From Acetobacter malorum (lineage in GTDB: Bacteria > Pseudomonadota > Alphaproteobacteria > Acetobacterales > Acetobacteraceae): DNA of 43,780 bases. The notes below the pieces were generated by a model, which saw only the letters and a list, made by a program, of their open reading frames with translations, searched no databases and was not told the DNA's origin. The position numbers were made by a program, and so were the translations under genes. Positions 22,436 through 31,664 of the stretch are shown piece by piece. Every line of letters begins with the position of its first letter. The stretch's first letter is position 1. The stretch covers positions 1 to 43,780 of the forward strand of contig NZ_JOPG01000015.1 of the NCBI RefSeq assembly GCF_002153605.1, in the 5' to 3' direction.

Positions 22436-24820
22436 ATGCCGCATGAATACGCTATGACATCAGAGACTTTCGCATCCCCCGCCCGTGAGGCCTTTGTTCG
22501 TGTTTCAGCCCGCACTGGTCTGAGTATCGAACCACGGGAAGAGCAGGACGTTCTGCGCCGTATCGCCCGCGCTCTGGAGCCGGGCGCGCGGGATATTGAG
22601 GATGACACCTATCGCGCCATTCTGTGCACGGCCCGGCGCAAGAAGCGTGTCTCCCGCCTTGTGGACCTCACGCGGCGCAGCGGCCGCATCTGGGTTTCAC
22701 GCGATGAAATTGAAGAAGCCGTTGGAACTATAGAAGAACCGGAAGCGGATGACCGCGTGCTGGAACGCGCTCTGGCCCCGGTCTCCCGCGCGCGGCTGCG
22801 CTCTTACGGGGCTAACCCGCGGGCGGTTTTTGAGACTGTGCAGGCTGATCTGGTTGATACCGGGCGGGTGCTCTCCCCGGTCCAGACTGACCTGCTGCTG
22901 ATGGCCATTGCGCTGGCGTTTGACCTGCCAGAGGGCGACCCGTTTCTGGACACGGCCCGCCGGGAAGAAGCTCAGAGGCAGAAGACAGCCAGCACCATTG
23001 AGCGCACAGCGCGGGAAAAGCGCGAGAAGGAAGAATCGCGCCTCCGCACGTGGGAAGAAAGTCTGGTCCCGTTTCAGGAAGTACCGCGCCTGCTGCGCTG
23101 CTCCCATAAGGAAGCGCTACGCTGGATTGCAGAAAACCGCCTGCCCGTGGCCCGAAAGGTCCGCGAATCGGGCGATCGGGAACGCTGGGAGTTTGACCCG
23201 GCAGAACTTATCGCCCTACGCGGCAAGCTGGGCGAGTGGCGTAATGGGGGCGCTCCGGCTGTTGCCGGGGCAGGGGGCAAGGCCCCGGATATGGGCCGCA
23301 AGGTGGCCAATTCCGTCATTGCCCGCGTGGCAGCCCTTGACCGTTACGCAGCCCATTTCCGCACCGCCCGGGCGCTGAACCGGCGCATTACCCTCGTCAC
23401 CGGGCCGACCAACAGCGGCAAGTCCTACACGGCGCTGAATGCACTGGCGCAGGCGGATAGCGGATTGGCGCTCGCGCCCCTCCGTCTGCTGGCGCATGAA
23501 TTCCGGGAGGCGCTGGCGTCTCGCGGGGTTGAGGCGTCCCTCGCAACCGGGGAAGAACGCATTCTGGTGCCCAGCAGCCGCCATCTGGCGGCCACGGTGG
23601 AGATGTGCCCGTTCTATAATCCGGTTGATGTTGCGGTGATTGATGAAGCGCAGATGCTCTTCGATACCGACCGTGGTGCGGCCTGGACGGCAGCCATTAT
23701 GGGGGCACCGGCCCGCCACCTGTATGTGCTGGGTGCGCCGGACTGTATCCCCATGGTGCGGCGGATTGCCGAACTGTGCGGGGACCCGCTGGATGAAATT
23801 TCTCTGGAGCGCAAAAGCCCGCTGAAGCCGGCCACTCAGCCCGTGCGCTTGCAGGATCTTCAGGCCGGTGATGCGCTGATTGCGTTCTCCCGGCGCGAGG
23901 TGCTGGACCTGCGCGCGGCACTCATGCAGCACGGGCGGCGCGTCGCTGTGGTGTATGGGGCGCTCAGCCCCGAGGTCCGTCGGGCTGAAGCACAGCGCTT
24001 TAACTCTGGCGCTGCTGATATCCTGATTGCGACCGATGCCATTGGCATGGGCCTCAACCTGTCCATCAAGCGCGTGGTGTTTGCTGCCCTCAAGAAGTTT
24101 GATGGCAAGCAGACGCGTGATCTTACGGTGCAGGAGGTCAAGCAGATTGGGGGCCGTGCCGGGCGTTACGGCAAGCATGAAGTGGGCGTGGTGTCTGTGC
24201 TGAGTGGCGCGGGCAGCCCGTCTTTCATCCGTCGCCAGCTGGATGCGGACCCGGAAATGCCGGACGATCTGCGCCCCTTCGTGCAGCCCGATGCGGATAT
24301 CGTCAAAGCCGTTGCGGCGGAAATCGGGTCGGAAAGCCTCTATGGCGTTCTCTCCCGTATTCATCGCGCCGTGTTGCGTAAGGATGACCCCAATTACCGT
24401 CTGGCGGATATGGAGCAGGCCTTTGCCATTGCTTCCGCGCTGGAAGGGGTGGACGGGCTGGACCTCACCACCCGCTGGTCCTACGCCATGTGCCCGGTGG
24501 ATGACCGGGATAACGGCATCCGCCGTCTGGTAGGCTGGGCAGCCGACCACGCCGCAGGCCGCCGCGTTCTGCCGCCCGGCACAGGGCGTCTGCCGCCAAG
24601 TGAGCGCGCCAGCCGCGAAGAGCTGGAACGCGCAGAAAAACGGCATAAGCGACTGGTTGCCTGGCGCTGGCTGGCCCTGCGCTTTCCGGAATTCTACCCG
24701 GACCGGGAAGATGCGGAAGAAACCACACGCCGCCTGAATGAGTGGATTGAAAACGTGCTGCGGCAGCAGAGCCGCACCCGCAGTTCCTCTCCGGGCAGCA
24801 GTTCCCGCAGACGCGGCTAA
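22436..24820 (+). CDS. SUV3-type helicase with N-terminal extension and HTH-like segment (second copy)
   Basis: A 794-residue protein. Its helicase core carries Walker A GPTNSGKS (323-330), DEAQ (403-406), ATDAIGMGLNLSIKRVVF and QIGGRAGRYG, the same SUV3-like set as the copy at 6889. In front lies a 300-residue extension: a helical, charged part with a coiled-coil-like Arg/Glu run (about 180-205), then a stretch VPRLLRCSHKEALRWIAENR (216-235) leading to RWEFDPAELIAL. That stretch looks like an excisionase/MerR-type helix-turn-helix with its wing. The C-terminal Ser/Arg-rich tail is short. ATG 22436 or 22454 may start it; neither has a clear ribosome site. It is divergent from fpr (223 bp) and ends in a strong terminator, so it is probably a single transcript. 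Confidence 0.85.
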   Translation: MPHEYAMTSETFASPAREAFVRVSARTGLSIEPREEQDVLRRIARALEPGARDIEDDTYRAILCTARRKKRVSRLVDLTRRSGRIWVSRDEIEEAVGTIEEPEADDRVLERALAPVSRARLRSYGANPRAVFETVQADLVDTGRVLSPVQTDLLLMAIALAFDLPEGDPFLDTARREEAQRQKTASTIERTAREKREKEESRLRTWEESLVPFQEVPRLLRCSHKEALRWIAENRLPVARKVRESGDRERWEFDPAELIALRGKLGEWRNGGAPAVAGAGGKAPDMGRKVANSVIARVAALDRYAAHFRTARALNRRITLVTGPTNSGKSYTALNALAQADSGLALAPLRLLAHEFREALASRGVEASLATGEERILVPSSRHLAATVEMCPFYNPVDVAVIDEAQMLFDTDRGAAWTAAIMGAPARHLYVLGAPDCIPMVRRIAELCGDPLDEISLERKSPLKPATQPVRLQDLQAGDALIAFSRREVLDLRAALMQHGRRVAVVYGALSPEVRRAEAQRFNSGAADILIATDAIGMGLNLSIKRVVFAALKKFDGKQTRDLTVQEVKQIGGRAGRYGKHEVGVVSVLSGAGSPSFIRRQLDADPEMPDDLRPFVQPDADIVKAVAAEIGSESLYGVLSRIHRAVLRKDDPNYRLADMEQAFAIASALEGVDGLDLTTRWSYAMCPVDDRDNGIRRLVGWAADHAAGRRVLPPGTGRLPPSERASREELERAEKRHKRLVAWRWLALRFPEFYPDREDAEETTRRLNEWIENVLRQQSRTRSSSPGSSSRRRG

Positions 24821-24822
24821 CT

Positions 24823-24861
24823 AAAAAAGCCTCCCCGCTTCTGGCGTGGGAGGCTTTTTTA
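24823..24861 (+). terminator. Terminator of the second helicase gene
   Basis: AAAAAAGCCTCCC pairs with GGGAGGCTTTTTT around a ten-base loop, directly after the TAA at 24818-24820. The A and T flanks make it functional on either strand, so it can also end the convergent SDR transcript that stops at 24893. Confidence 0.85.
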
Positions 24862-24892
24862 TAACCGTATGGATGCTGAACGTCTGGGGCTG

Positions 24893-25843
24893 TTACCAGG
24901 CGACACCCGTCAGGCGTTCAGACACGTCCCACAGGCGGGCGGCCGTGCTGATTTTCTGGGCGGCAGGCGGGACTTTGGCCGGGCCCGGAGGGCCGCGCCG
25001 TTCACCAGTGCCCTGTGGCCCGTAATAGTCCCCATCACGCGCAGCCGGAGAGAGGGCCGCATAAAGCAAAGGTTCTGCCCCGCGGGCAGCAGACTGCCCC
25101 ATCACGCGCAGAACAGCAGTGCCAATCACCTGCTCCGCCTTGCCGACCGCGCCGGGCAGGCTTGAGGCCGGACCATTGGCAATAATGGATGTGGAAGACC
25201 AGCCGGGGTGCGCGGCGCGGGAATGAATGTTCCAGCCATTTTCCCCAGCCCGTCGGGCCAGTTCCCTTGCAAACAGCAGGTTGGACAGCTTGCTTTGTTG
25301 ATACGCGCCAAAGGGGCTGTAACGGCGGCGGGACTGCAAATCATCAAAATGGATCGCGCCCTTGCAGGCGGCCAGACTGGCGACAGTCACCACCGTGCCA
25401 CCACCGGACGCCGCTTCCAGCAGAGAGCGCAGGCGGGTGGTCAGCGCAAAATGGCCCAGATGGTTGGTACCAAACTGCATTTCAAACCCGTCAGCCGTTT
25501 CCTGCCTGCGGGCAAGGGCCATCACGCCCGCATTGTTCACCAGAAAATCCAGTCGACTGGTCCGATGAGCTACCTCGGTCGCACAGGTCGCAATGGAGTC
25601 CAGTGAGGCAAGATTAAGTGTGAGCAGCTCAGCCTCAGCACCGGGGCAGCGGGCCTGCAGGGCAGCCAGAGCAGCCTCACCCCGCGCGGCACTGCGCACA
25701 GGCAGCAGCAGGCGCGCGCCACGCGTGGCCAGACCACAGGCGACTTCAAACCCAAGGCCGCTATTGCCGCCTGTGACCAGAGCCACACGCCCTTTCAGGC
25801 TGGGCTGGCGATTGGTCACAGACCATTCATGCTTACCGATCAT
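24893..25843 (-). CDS. Short-chain dehydrogenase/reductase
   Basis: A 316-residue classical SDR with the longer retinol-dehydrogenase/WW-oxidoreductase-like build. Visible: cofactor motif TGGNSGLG (about 24-31), NNAG in LVNNAGVM, the catalytic Ser in VVTVASLAA and Tyr-x3-Lys in YQQSK. Arg residues after the second strand (LLLPVRSAARG) suggest NADP(H). The substrate cannot be told; lipophilic alcohols or ketones are common for this subgroup. Its ATG overlaps the DedA stop by four bases, so it is translated after DedA from one mRNA, which may point to a membrane-lipid substrate, though this is inference. Confidence 0.87.
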   Translation of the reverse strand: MIGKHEWSVTNRQPSLKGRVALVTGGNSGLGFEVACGLATRGARLLLPVRSAARGEAALAALQARCPGAEAELLTLNLASLDSIATCATEVAHRTSRLDFLVNNAGVMALARRQETADGFEMQFGTNHLGHFALTTRLRSLLEAASGGGTVVTVASLAACKGAIHFDDLQSRRRYSPFGAYQQSKLSNLLFARELARRAGENGWNIHSRAAHPGWSSTSIIANGPASSLPGAVGKAEQVIGTAVLRVMGQSAARGAEPLLYAALSPAARDGDYYGPQGTGERRGPPGPAKVPPAAQKISTAARLWDVSERLTGVAW

Positions 25844-26523
25844 GAGGGCATAATCCGCAGGCGTTCATCTTTTTCTGCTGCAGCCAAGGCTTCCTCCGTC
25901 AGACGTTTCTCATTGCGTTTCAGGAAAAGGAATGAAGCAATGATGATTGTCGCGGCGCAAACTCCGAAGACAATTCCCAACGGCCCCGAAAGCCGCAACA
26001 CTTCATTCCCCAGCAAATAGGTGCAGATGGCATAGCCCCCTGCCCAGCAAATGCCGCCCAGCGCATTGTGCCACAGGAACGTGTGCCAGGGCATATGGTT
26101 CGCTCCGGCCAGCAGGGCGACAAACATGCGCAGCACGGCAATAAAGCGGCCAAAGAACACAACCGACCCGCCGTGTTTGAGGAACACATACCGTCCCAGC
26201 AGCAGGCGGTTGGGGGTCAGGCCAAATTTGGGGCCGTATTTCTGCAGCAGTCGCAGGCCCAGCGCCCGGCCAATCAGATAGCCAAAATTGTCCCCCATGA
26301 TCGCCCCGATCACGGCGGCAATCACCACCCCGCTAATATGGAGTTTATGCGTGGTGGCACAGAACAGCGCCCCGGTGATGATCAGGCTCTCGGCAGGAAG
26401 CGGAAGCCCCATGCTCTCAAGCATGACCACGACGCCAATCACGGCATAACCGTAATGGGAGAACAGGCTGTTCAGGTAATGCAGTGAAAAAATGGATTCG
26501 AGAGAGTGTAACAGGACAAACAA
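25840..26523 (-). CDS. DedA-family membrane protein
   Basis: A 227-residue inner-membrane protein. The conserved DedA features are LESMGLPLPAESLIITGA (about 36-53), GDNFGYLIGRALG and the FFGRFIAVLRMFVALLAGANHM box with its essential Arg residues. The family is tied to lipid-carrier recycling (undecaprenyl phosphate or phosphatidylethanolamine flipping) and to membrane potential. The first ATG in frame is too late to keep the first helix, so TTG 26523 is chosen as start; GTGGA lies a few bases before it. The gene is followed by the overlapping SDR gene and is divergent from the S9 peptidase, 227 bp apart. Confidence 0.88.
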   Translation of the reverse strand: MFVLLHSLESIFSLHYLNSLFSHYGYAVIGVVVMLESMGLPLPAESLIITGALFCATTHKLHISGVVIAAVIGAIMGDNFGYLIGRALGLRLLQKYGPKFGLTPNRLLLGRYVFLKHGGSVVFFGRFIAVLRMFVALLAGANHMPWHTFLWHNALGGICWAGGYAICTYLLGNEVLRLSGPLGIVFGVCAATIIIASFLFLKRNEKRLTEEALAAAEKDERLRIMPS

Positions 26524-26750
26524 TCCACTTCTGGCTGGGCAGGCGTCAAAGGGGGCAGCAGGAACAGTTTCCGCCGCAGACTGTCAAGCCTCAGCGTGTT
26601 TCAGGCTTTGCTGCATCCGGGTCCGGGCGCACGGTGCGCCTCTTCTGTCCTACGGGTGTGCCGGGGAACTCTTTTCCAGTCATACGCCTGTATCTGTTGC
26701 AGGAATTACGGTTTGATAGACTGTAAGTGTGTTGTTCCGGAGTGCCTTAT

Positions 26751-28718
26751 ATGTCTGATCTGCCTTTTTCCTCTTCTGTTGCACCGGGTGCCCCCGTGCC
26801 GATGCCCTGTGGCACGTGGCCGTCCCGTGTGACGGCGGCTCTGGTGGCGGGGAAGACGCTCTCGCTCTCTGAAGTTAACGCTGATGGCAACGTGGTGTTC
26901 TGGCTGGAACGTCGTCCGGCAGAAAAAGGCCGCTCTGTCCTCATGCGCTGGGTCGAAGGGCAGGGCGTGGCGGAAGCACTTCCCGCAGGCTTTGATGTCG
27001 CGACCCGCGTGCATGAATATGGTGGCGGGGCGTATGCCGTGCGGGCTGGTCGCATTGCGTTTTCTGACAAACGGACTGGAGCGGTCTGGCTGGTGGCGCA
27101 ACCGGGGGCGGACCCCGTGCAGGTCGCGGGGGAAGACGGGCTGCGTTATGCGGACCTGCGGTTTGACCTGACGGCCAGCACAGTTCTGGCTGTGCGGGAA
27201 GATCATCGCGGTGGCGGTGAGGCCAAAGCGGCTCTGGTCGCGCTGAAACTCCCAACAGAAGGCACGCAGGCGGAAGAGGTTGTGCTGTATAGCGGCCCGG
27301 ATTTCCTCTCTTCTCCCTCAGTCTCACCCGATGGCACGCGCATGGCGTGGGTGGAATGGCAGCACCCGGATATGCCGTGGGATGCCACGCGCCTGTGTCT
27401 GGCAGAGGTCACGCGGGATGCGGAAGGGCGGATCACGGCGCTGAGCAAGAAACAGGTTCTGGCAGGCACAGAGCAGCGCGAATCGGTGCTGGAACCACGC
27501 TGGACCGAGAGCGGGCAGTTGCTGGCTATTTCTGACCGGTCCGGTTGCTGGACCGTATGGGACGTACAGTTTCAGCAGACTCCGCCCGCCCTGATGCCCT
27601 GCTCCATGCCAGAGGGCGAGATTGGGCAGCCTGCATGGGTGTTTGGTCAGCGGAGTTATCAGCCCTTGCCGGAGGGAGGCTGTCTGGTGCTGGCGGTGCG
27701 CGATGGCCGCACAACCTGCCTGTATCAAACAGCGCAGGGACAGGCTCTGGCGTTTGCGGCCCACCCCGATCAGTGCCCTGTGCCGTTGGCTGATGGTCGG
27801 TTTGCCTGGCTGGAGGTGCCTGACGATGCGCTCCCTGCCGTGGTTGTCGGCAGCATGACCAAAGGGGCGGAACAGGTGTTGCAGCGTGCCGCAACGCTCG
27901 ACCTCGCGCCGGAGGATATTTCCCGTGCGGAAACCATCCGCTTCCCCGTGCCGGGGCAGAACGGTGTTCTGGGTCATGCACTGTTCTACCCACCCGCCAA
28001 CAGTCGGGCCTGTGTGCCGGAGGGTATGTTGCCGCCCATGATTGTGCAGGTGCATGGCGGCCCCACAGCGCGGGCGCAGGAAGGGTTTTCCTTCAAGGTG
28101 CAGTGGTGGACGTCTCGCGGATTCGCGGTGCTGGACGTCAATTATGGTGGCTCCACCGGGTTCGGGCGGGCATGGCGTGAGCGGCTGAATGGCGCGTGGG
28201 GTGTAGTGGATGTGGCGGATTGCATTGCCGCCTGCCGGCATATGGTGGCCACGGGCTGCGTGGACCCGAAGCGTCTTGCCATTCGCGGCTCCAGCGCCGG
28301 GGGCATGACCGTGCTGGTGGCACTGGCCGAATCGGATCTGTTTGCCGCCGGGGTCAGCCTGTATGGCGTGACAGACCTGCGGGCGCTGGCGCAGGAGACA
28401 CATAAATTCGAGGCGCGTTATCTGGATGGGCTGATCGGTCCATGGCCGGAGACAGAAGCGGTCTATCTGGCGCGCTCACCGCTATCCGTGGCGCACAAGA
28501 TCAAGGCGGCGGTGCTGCTGCTACAAGGGTCTGACGATAAGGTCGTGCCGCCGGGGCAGGCCCATGCCATGGCAAAGGCACTGGAAGAAGCGGGTTCCCC
28601 CTGCACCCCGCATGAATTCCCCGGTGAGGGGCATGGGTTCCGTCAGGAGACCACCATTCGGAAGGCGCTGGAAGAAGAACTGGCGTTTTATGGCCGTGTG
28701 TTCGGGTTTGAAGTGTGA
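26751..28718 (+). CDS. Prolyl-oligopeptidase family (S9) peptidase
   Basis: A 655-residue serine peptidase with an N-terminal beta-propeller (about 30-390) and a C-terminal alpha/beta-hydrolase domain. The triad is Ser515 in GSSAGG, Asp596 in QGSDDKVVPP and His628 in GEGHGF. The hydrolase domain opens with IVQVHGGPTARAQ, which supplies the oxyanion hole. The layout fits acylaminoacyl peptidase or dipeptidyl peptidase (S9C-like) rather than true prolyl endopeptidase. There is no signal peptide, so it should act on peptides in the cytosol. ATG 26751 is supported by CGGAG eight bases upstream; a GTG at 26727 would add eight residues. It stands alone and ends before a strong hairpin. Confidence 0.9.
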   Translation: MSDLPFSSSVAPGAPVPMPCGTWPSRVTAALVAGKTLSLSEVNADGNVVFWLERRPAEKGRSVLMRWVEGQGVAEALPAGFDVATRVHEYGGGAYAVRAGRIAFSDKRTGAVWLVAQPGADPVQVAGEDGLRYADLRFDLTASTVLAVREDHRGGGEAKAALVALKLPTEGTQAEEVVLYSGPDFLSSPSVSPDGTRMAWVEWQHPDMPWDATRLCLAEVTRDAEGRITALSKKQVLAGTEQRESVLEPRWTESGQLLAISDRSGCWTVWDVQFQQTPPALMPCSMPEGEIGQPAWVFGQRSYQPLPEGGCLVLAVRDGRTTCLYQTAQGQALAFAAHPDQCPVPLADGRFAWLEVPDDALPAVVVGSMTKGAEQVLQRAATLDLAPEDISRAETIRFPVPGQNGVLGHALFYPPANSRACVPEGMLPPMIVQVHGGPTARAQEGFSFKVQWWTSRGFAVLDVNYGGSTGFGRAWRERLNGAWGVVDVADCIAACRHMVATGCVDPKRLAIRGSSAGGMTVLVALAESDLFAAGVSLYGVTDLRALAQETHKFEARYLDGLIGPWPETEAVYLARSPLSVAHKIKAAVLLLQGSDDKVVPPGQAHAMAKALEEAGSPCTPHEFPGEGHGFRQETTIRKALEEELAFYGRVFGFEV

Positions 28719-28798
28719 AGGGCGTGTGAATACGCGTTTGTGATCAGACAAAGCGCGCAACGGCTGAGACGTTTTCTCATCTGCTGACGTTAACGCTA

Positions 28799-28846
28799 AA
28801 AAAAGAAAAAGGCCGAATCATCCCTGTGGACGATTCGGCCTTTTTG
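28799..28846. terminator. Bidirectional terminator between the S9 peptidase and malic enzyme genes
   Basis: AAAAAGGCCGAATC pairs with GATTCGGCCTTTTT around an ATCCCTGTGGAC-type loop. It lies 80 bp after the plus-strand peptidase and immediately after the minus-strand malic enzyme stop, so one hairpin serves both converging genes. Confidence 0.85.
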
Positions 28847-28858
28847 TATGCGCCGGGC

Positions 28859-30493
28859 TTAGTGTTCGTAGCGCGGCGTGTAGATCAGGCTTTCAATCCA
28901 TGCCCGGATATCCTGCGGGCGTTCCACCGTGGCGGCCCCCTGATCGAAAATGAATTCCGCAATGCGCGTGGCGGAGGTAATGGACACTTCCAGAATCTCG
29001 CTCTGCGGCGGGAACAGCCGGCCCCGTTCCTGTGCCGCCGGATCAACCTGATCCGCCAGTGCCTTGGCGGCCTTAATCACCATGTCATCGGTAATCAGAT
29101 CCGGGCAGGTGGCGTAAACAGCCAGACCCAGAGCCGGGAAAATGTAGAAGTTGTTAGCCTGACCGGGGTAGAAGGTTTTGTCGTTCAGGGTCACTTCCGG
29201 ATATTGCAGACCAGCGGCAAACAGCGCCCGCCCATCGGACCAGGTGTAAGCCTGCTCTGCCGTGCATTCCCCGTTTTTGGCAGGCAGCGAAAGTGCGAAG
29301 ATAATGGGCCGCTCGTTCAGCGCGGCCATTTCTTCCACAACCGCCTGCGTAAAGGCGCCACCACAGGTGGACACGCCGATCAGAATGGTCGGCTTCACCG
29401 CTTTGACCATAGCCAGCAGGTCACGTGACGGCGGCATGTCCTTGGCAAAACGGGCCTGCTGAGGGGAAAGGTCGGTGCGGGATTTTTCCAGCAGACCATC
29501 CACATCCATCAGGGTCATGCGGGAGACGGCTTCTTCCTCAGACATCCCTTCTTTCTGCATGGCCGTAACCAGCATGTTGGCAATGCCCAGCCCGGAAGAG
29601 CCCGCGCCGAGGAAGAGCACTCGCTGTTCGGTCAGCGGTTCGTTCTTGATGCGCAGAGCGGTCGTCAGGCCGGCAAGCGTGACGGCGGCTGTGCCCTGAA
29701 TGTCGTCATTATAGCAGCGGACGCGCGGATAATATTTTTCCAGATACCGGATGGCATCCGTGCCTTTCCAGTCCTCAAAATGCAGGCAGCAGCGGGGGAA
29801 GACGGTCTGTACGGCCTGCACAAACTCTTCCACAAACTCGTCCAGAACATCCTGCGTGGGTGGTTCACGCCGCAGGCCCAGATAAAGCGGGTCTGCCCGC
29901 AGAGCGCTGTTGGTGGTGCCAATGTCAAGCTGGATGGGGAGCAGCGGCTCAGGCGGCACAGCGCCGCAAGCCGTGTAGAGGTGCAGTTTGCCGATGGGGA
30001 TGCCCATCCCGTTCACGCCGATATCGCCGAGGCCCAGAATCCGGCCGCCTGTGGTGACGCAAATGACACGCACATCGTCCACCGGCCAGTTGCGCAACAC
30101 TTCTTCTATCCGGCCCTTCATCTCCAGGCTGATATACATGCCGCGGGGGCGGCGGTAGATATGGCTGAACTGCTGGCAGACGGCCGCCAGTGTTGGCGCG
30201 TAGATGATGGGCACATACTTGGCCGGGTTGGACATCAGAACCCGGTAAAACAGGGTCTCGTTCTGGTCTCGCAGGCCGCTCAGATAAATATACCGCTCAA
30301 GATCACTCGGTTTGGCTTCCAGGTGCCGATGGATGCGCTCAACCTGCCGGTCCAGACTTTCGACATGCGTAGGCAAAAGCCCTTCCAGCCCATACTGCCG
30401 CCGCTCCTCAGCCGTAAAGGCTGTGCCCTTGTTCTGACTGGCGTCATTCAGGAGGGACATTCCCCGGAGATGAGGGATGGAGGCTTTTGGCAT
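28859..30493 (-). CDS. maeA: NAD-dependent malic enzyme
   Basis: A 544-residue large-form malic enzyme that oxidatively decarboxylates malate to pyruvate with NAD. The sequence contains YAPTLAAVCQQFSHIYRRPRG (variant of the YTPTVG signature), the lysine-bearing TTGGRILGLGDIGVNGMGI, the metal-site EDWKG and YNDDIQGTA, and the GAGSSGLG dinucleotide fold. Length and motifs match E. coli MaeA (SfcA) rather than the longer MaeB fusion. ATG 30493 is chosen for GAAGGG seven bases upstream; the 30511 alternative is less likely. In an acetic acid bacterium it may connect TCA and pyruvate pools. It lies downstream of nusG on the same strand but has its own promoter region. Confidence 0.92.
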   Translation of the reverse strand: MPKASIPHLRGMSLLNDASQNKGTAFTAEERRQYGLEGLLPTHVESLDRQVERIHRHLEAKPSDLERYIYLSGLRDQNETLFYRVLMSNPAKYVPIIYAPTLAAVCQQFSHIYRRPRGMYISLEMKGRIEEVLRNWPVDDVRVICVTTGGRILGLGDIGVNGMGIPIGKLHLYTACGAVPPEPLLPIQLDIGTTNSALRADPLYLGLRREPPTQDVLDEFVEEFVQAVQTVFPRCCLHFEDWKGTDAIRYLEKYYPRVRCYNDDIQGTAAVTLAGLTTALRIKNEPLTEQRVLFLGAGSSGLGIANMLVTAMQKEGMSEEEAVSRMTLMDVDGLLEKSRTDLSPQQARFAKDMPPSRDLLAMVKAVKPTILIGVSTCGGAFTQAVVEEMAALNERPIIFALSLPAKNGECTAEQAYTWSDGRALFAAGLQYPEVTLNDKTFYPGQANNFYIFPALGLAVYATCPDLITDDMVIKAAKALADQVDPAAQERGRLFPPQSEILEVSITSATRIAEFIFDQGAATVERPQDIRAWIESLIYTPRYEH

Positions 30494-30751
30494 TATAAAC
30501 CCTTCAAACATGGTGAGACGTCAAAACGCATCGTGTGTGTAAAATCGCACACAGACGCAGGGATGCTCTTCTTATTGTGAAAGTAACAAAAATTTTTGCC
30601 CCGAAGTCTGAAAATTTCATGACGGAGCCATGTTCGGTGCAGAAAATTAATAAAATGTGCCAGCACCGCTCAATCCTCCACGGCAGTCGGGCTACCTGAG
30701 TCTTGTGCCTGAAACGCGGTACCCTGCAGGGCGTTCAAAGGCGCGGGCCAT
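30494..30751 (-). promoter_or_regulatory. Upstream region of malic enzyme with a short inverted repeat
   Basis: No gene is visible between the nusG terminator and the malic enzyme start. Forty to sixty bases before the ATG, TGTGTG (30534-30539) and CACACA (30548-30553) form 6-bp arms around an eight-base AT-rich centre, a candidate operator or 5' UTR hairpin. An AT-rich stretch near 30580-30655 could hold the promoter. No regulator can be named. Confidence 0.35.
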
Positions 30752-30787
30752 AAAAAAAGAGGCGGCACAAGGCCACCTCTTTTTTAA
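30752..30787 (-). terminator. Terminator of the secE-nusG unit
   Basis: AAAAAAAGAGGCGGC and GGCCACCTCTTTTTT pair with a CACAA loop (one G-A interruption). On the minus strand it follows the nusG stop by about 30 bp and ends in a run of Ts. It marks the end of nusG transcription where ribosomal protein genes would be usual. Confidence 0.8.
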
Positions 30788-30816
30788 AACTTCTCAGATC
30801 CAGAGATCGGATAAAA

Positions 30817-31347
30817 TCAGAGTTTTTCAACCTGACCATATTCCAGATCGACCGGGGTCGAACGACCAAAGATGGAAACGCTGACTTTCAGGCGTCCCTT
30901 TTCTTCATCAATCTCTTCAATCACACCATTGAAGGAGGTGAACGGCCCATCCGCCACGCGGATCTGCTCACCAATTTCAAAGGTCACGGCAGAACGCGGA
31001 TGCTGGATGCCTTCCTGCGCCTGCTTGATGATACGCTCAGCTTCTGCGGCGGAAATGGGGGTCGGGCGGTTCTTTGTGCCAAGGAAACCCGTTACCTTCG
31101 GGGTATCCTTGACCAGATGCCAAGACTCATCCGTCATTTCCATCTTCACCAGCACGTAGCCGGGGAAGAACTTGCGCTCGGCATTCACTTTCTGACCGCG
31201 ACGCATTTCGATGACTTCTTCTGAGGGAACCAGAATTTCATCGATATGGTCAGCAAGACCCTTCTGTGCTGCCTGCTCGCGAATATGCTGGGCGATTTTT
31301 TTCTCGAAGCCCGAATAGACGTGGACCACGTACCAACGTTTGGCCAT
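30817..31347 (-). CDS. nusG: Transcription termination/antitermination factor NusG
   Basis: A 176-residue essential elongation factor that binds RNA polymerase through its N-terminal NGN domain ([19 protein letters not shown] at the start) and contacts Rho or ribosomal protein S10 through the C-terminal KOW domain (about 122-176, [21 protein letters not shown]). Family length and motifs are complete. GAGGAAA precedes the ATG by a few bases. It lies 9 bp after secE, the common order in bacteria. Unusually, no rplK follows; a terminator and then malic enzyme do. Confidence 0.96.
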   Translation of the reverse strand: MAKRWYVVHVYSGFEKKIAQHIREQAAQKGLADHIDEILVPSEEVIEMRRGQKVNAERKFFPGYVLVKMEMTDESWHLVKDTPKVTGFLGTKNRPTPISAAEAERIIKQAQEGIQHPRSAVTFEIGEQIRVADGPFTSFNGVIEEIDEEKGRLKVSVSIFGRSTPVDLEYGQVEKL

Positions 31348-31356
31348 GTCGTTTCC

Positions 31357-31551
31357 TCAGCCTCCCAGCCCGAACAATTGACGCACGCCGAGACCAATCA
31401 GTTGGTCAACGACAAAGAAGAACACAGATGCAAGCCCAGCCATGGCAAGCACCGCACCTGTTGTGATGAAAGTAGCACGTCGGGACGGCCATGTGACCCG
31501 TTCGGCCTCGGCACGCACATCACGCAGAAACTTACCGGGACTGACCGACAC
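31357..31551 (-). CDS. secE: Preprotein translocase subunit SecE
   Basis: A 64-residue single-span protein, the small essential subunit of the SecYEG export channel. The N-terminal amphipathic part reads FLRDVRAEAERVTWPSRRAT, with the family core RxExxxVTWPSRxE in slight variant, and one membrane helix follows (about 30-52). It starts with GTG at 31551, supported by GAGAGGA upstream; there is no nearby ATG. tRNA-Trp stands 113 bp upstream on the same strand and nusG follows after 9 bp, the classical bacterial arrangement. Confidence 0.95.
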   Translation of the reverse strand: MSVSPGKFLRDVRAEAERVTWPSRRATFITTGAVLAMAGLASVFFFVVDQLIGLGVRQLFGLGG

Positions 31552-31664
31552 GAACTATCCTCTCTCCACTGCCCGGTCCGATCTGGTTTGGACAGACGGC
31601 GCAGCCAATATCTTTCTGTCGGAAAACGCCGCAGGCTTTGCGGGGCTTTCCAGCCAGTGTTGTC

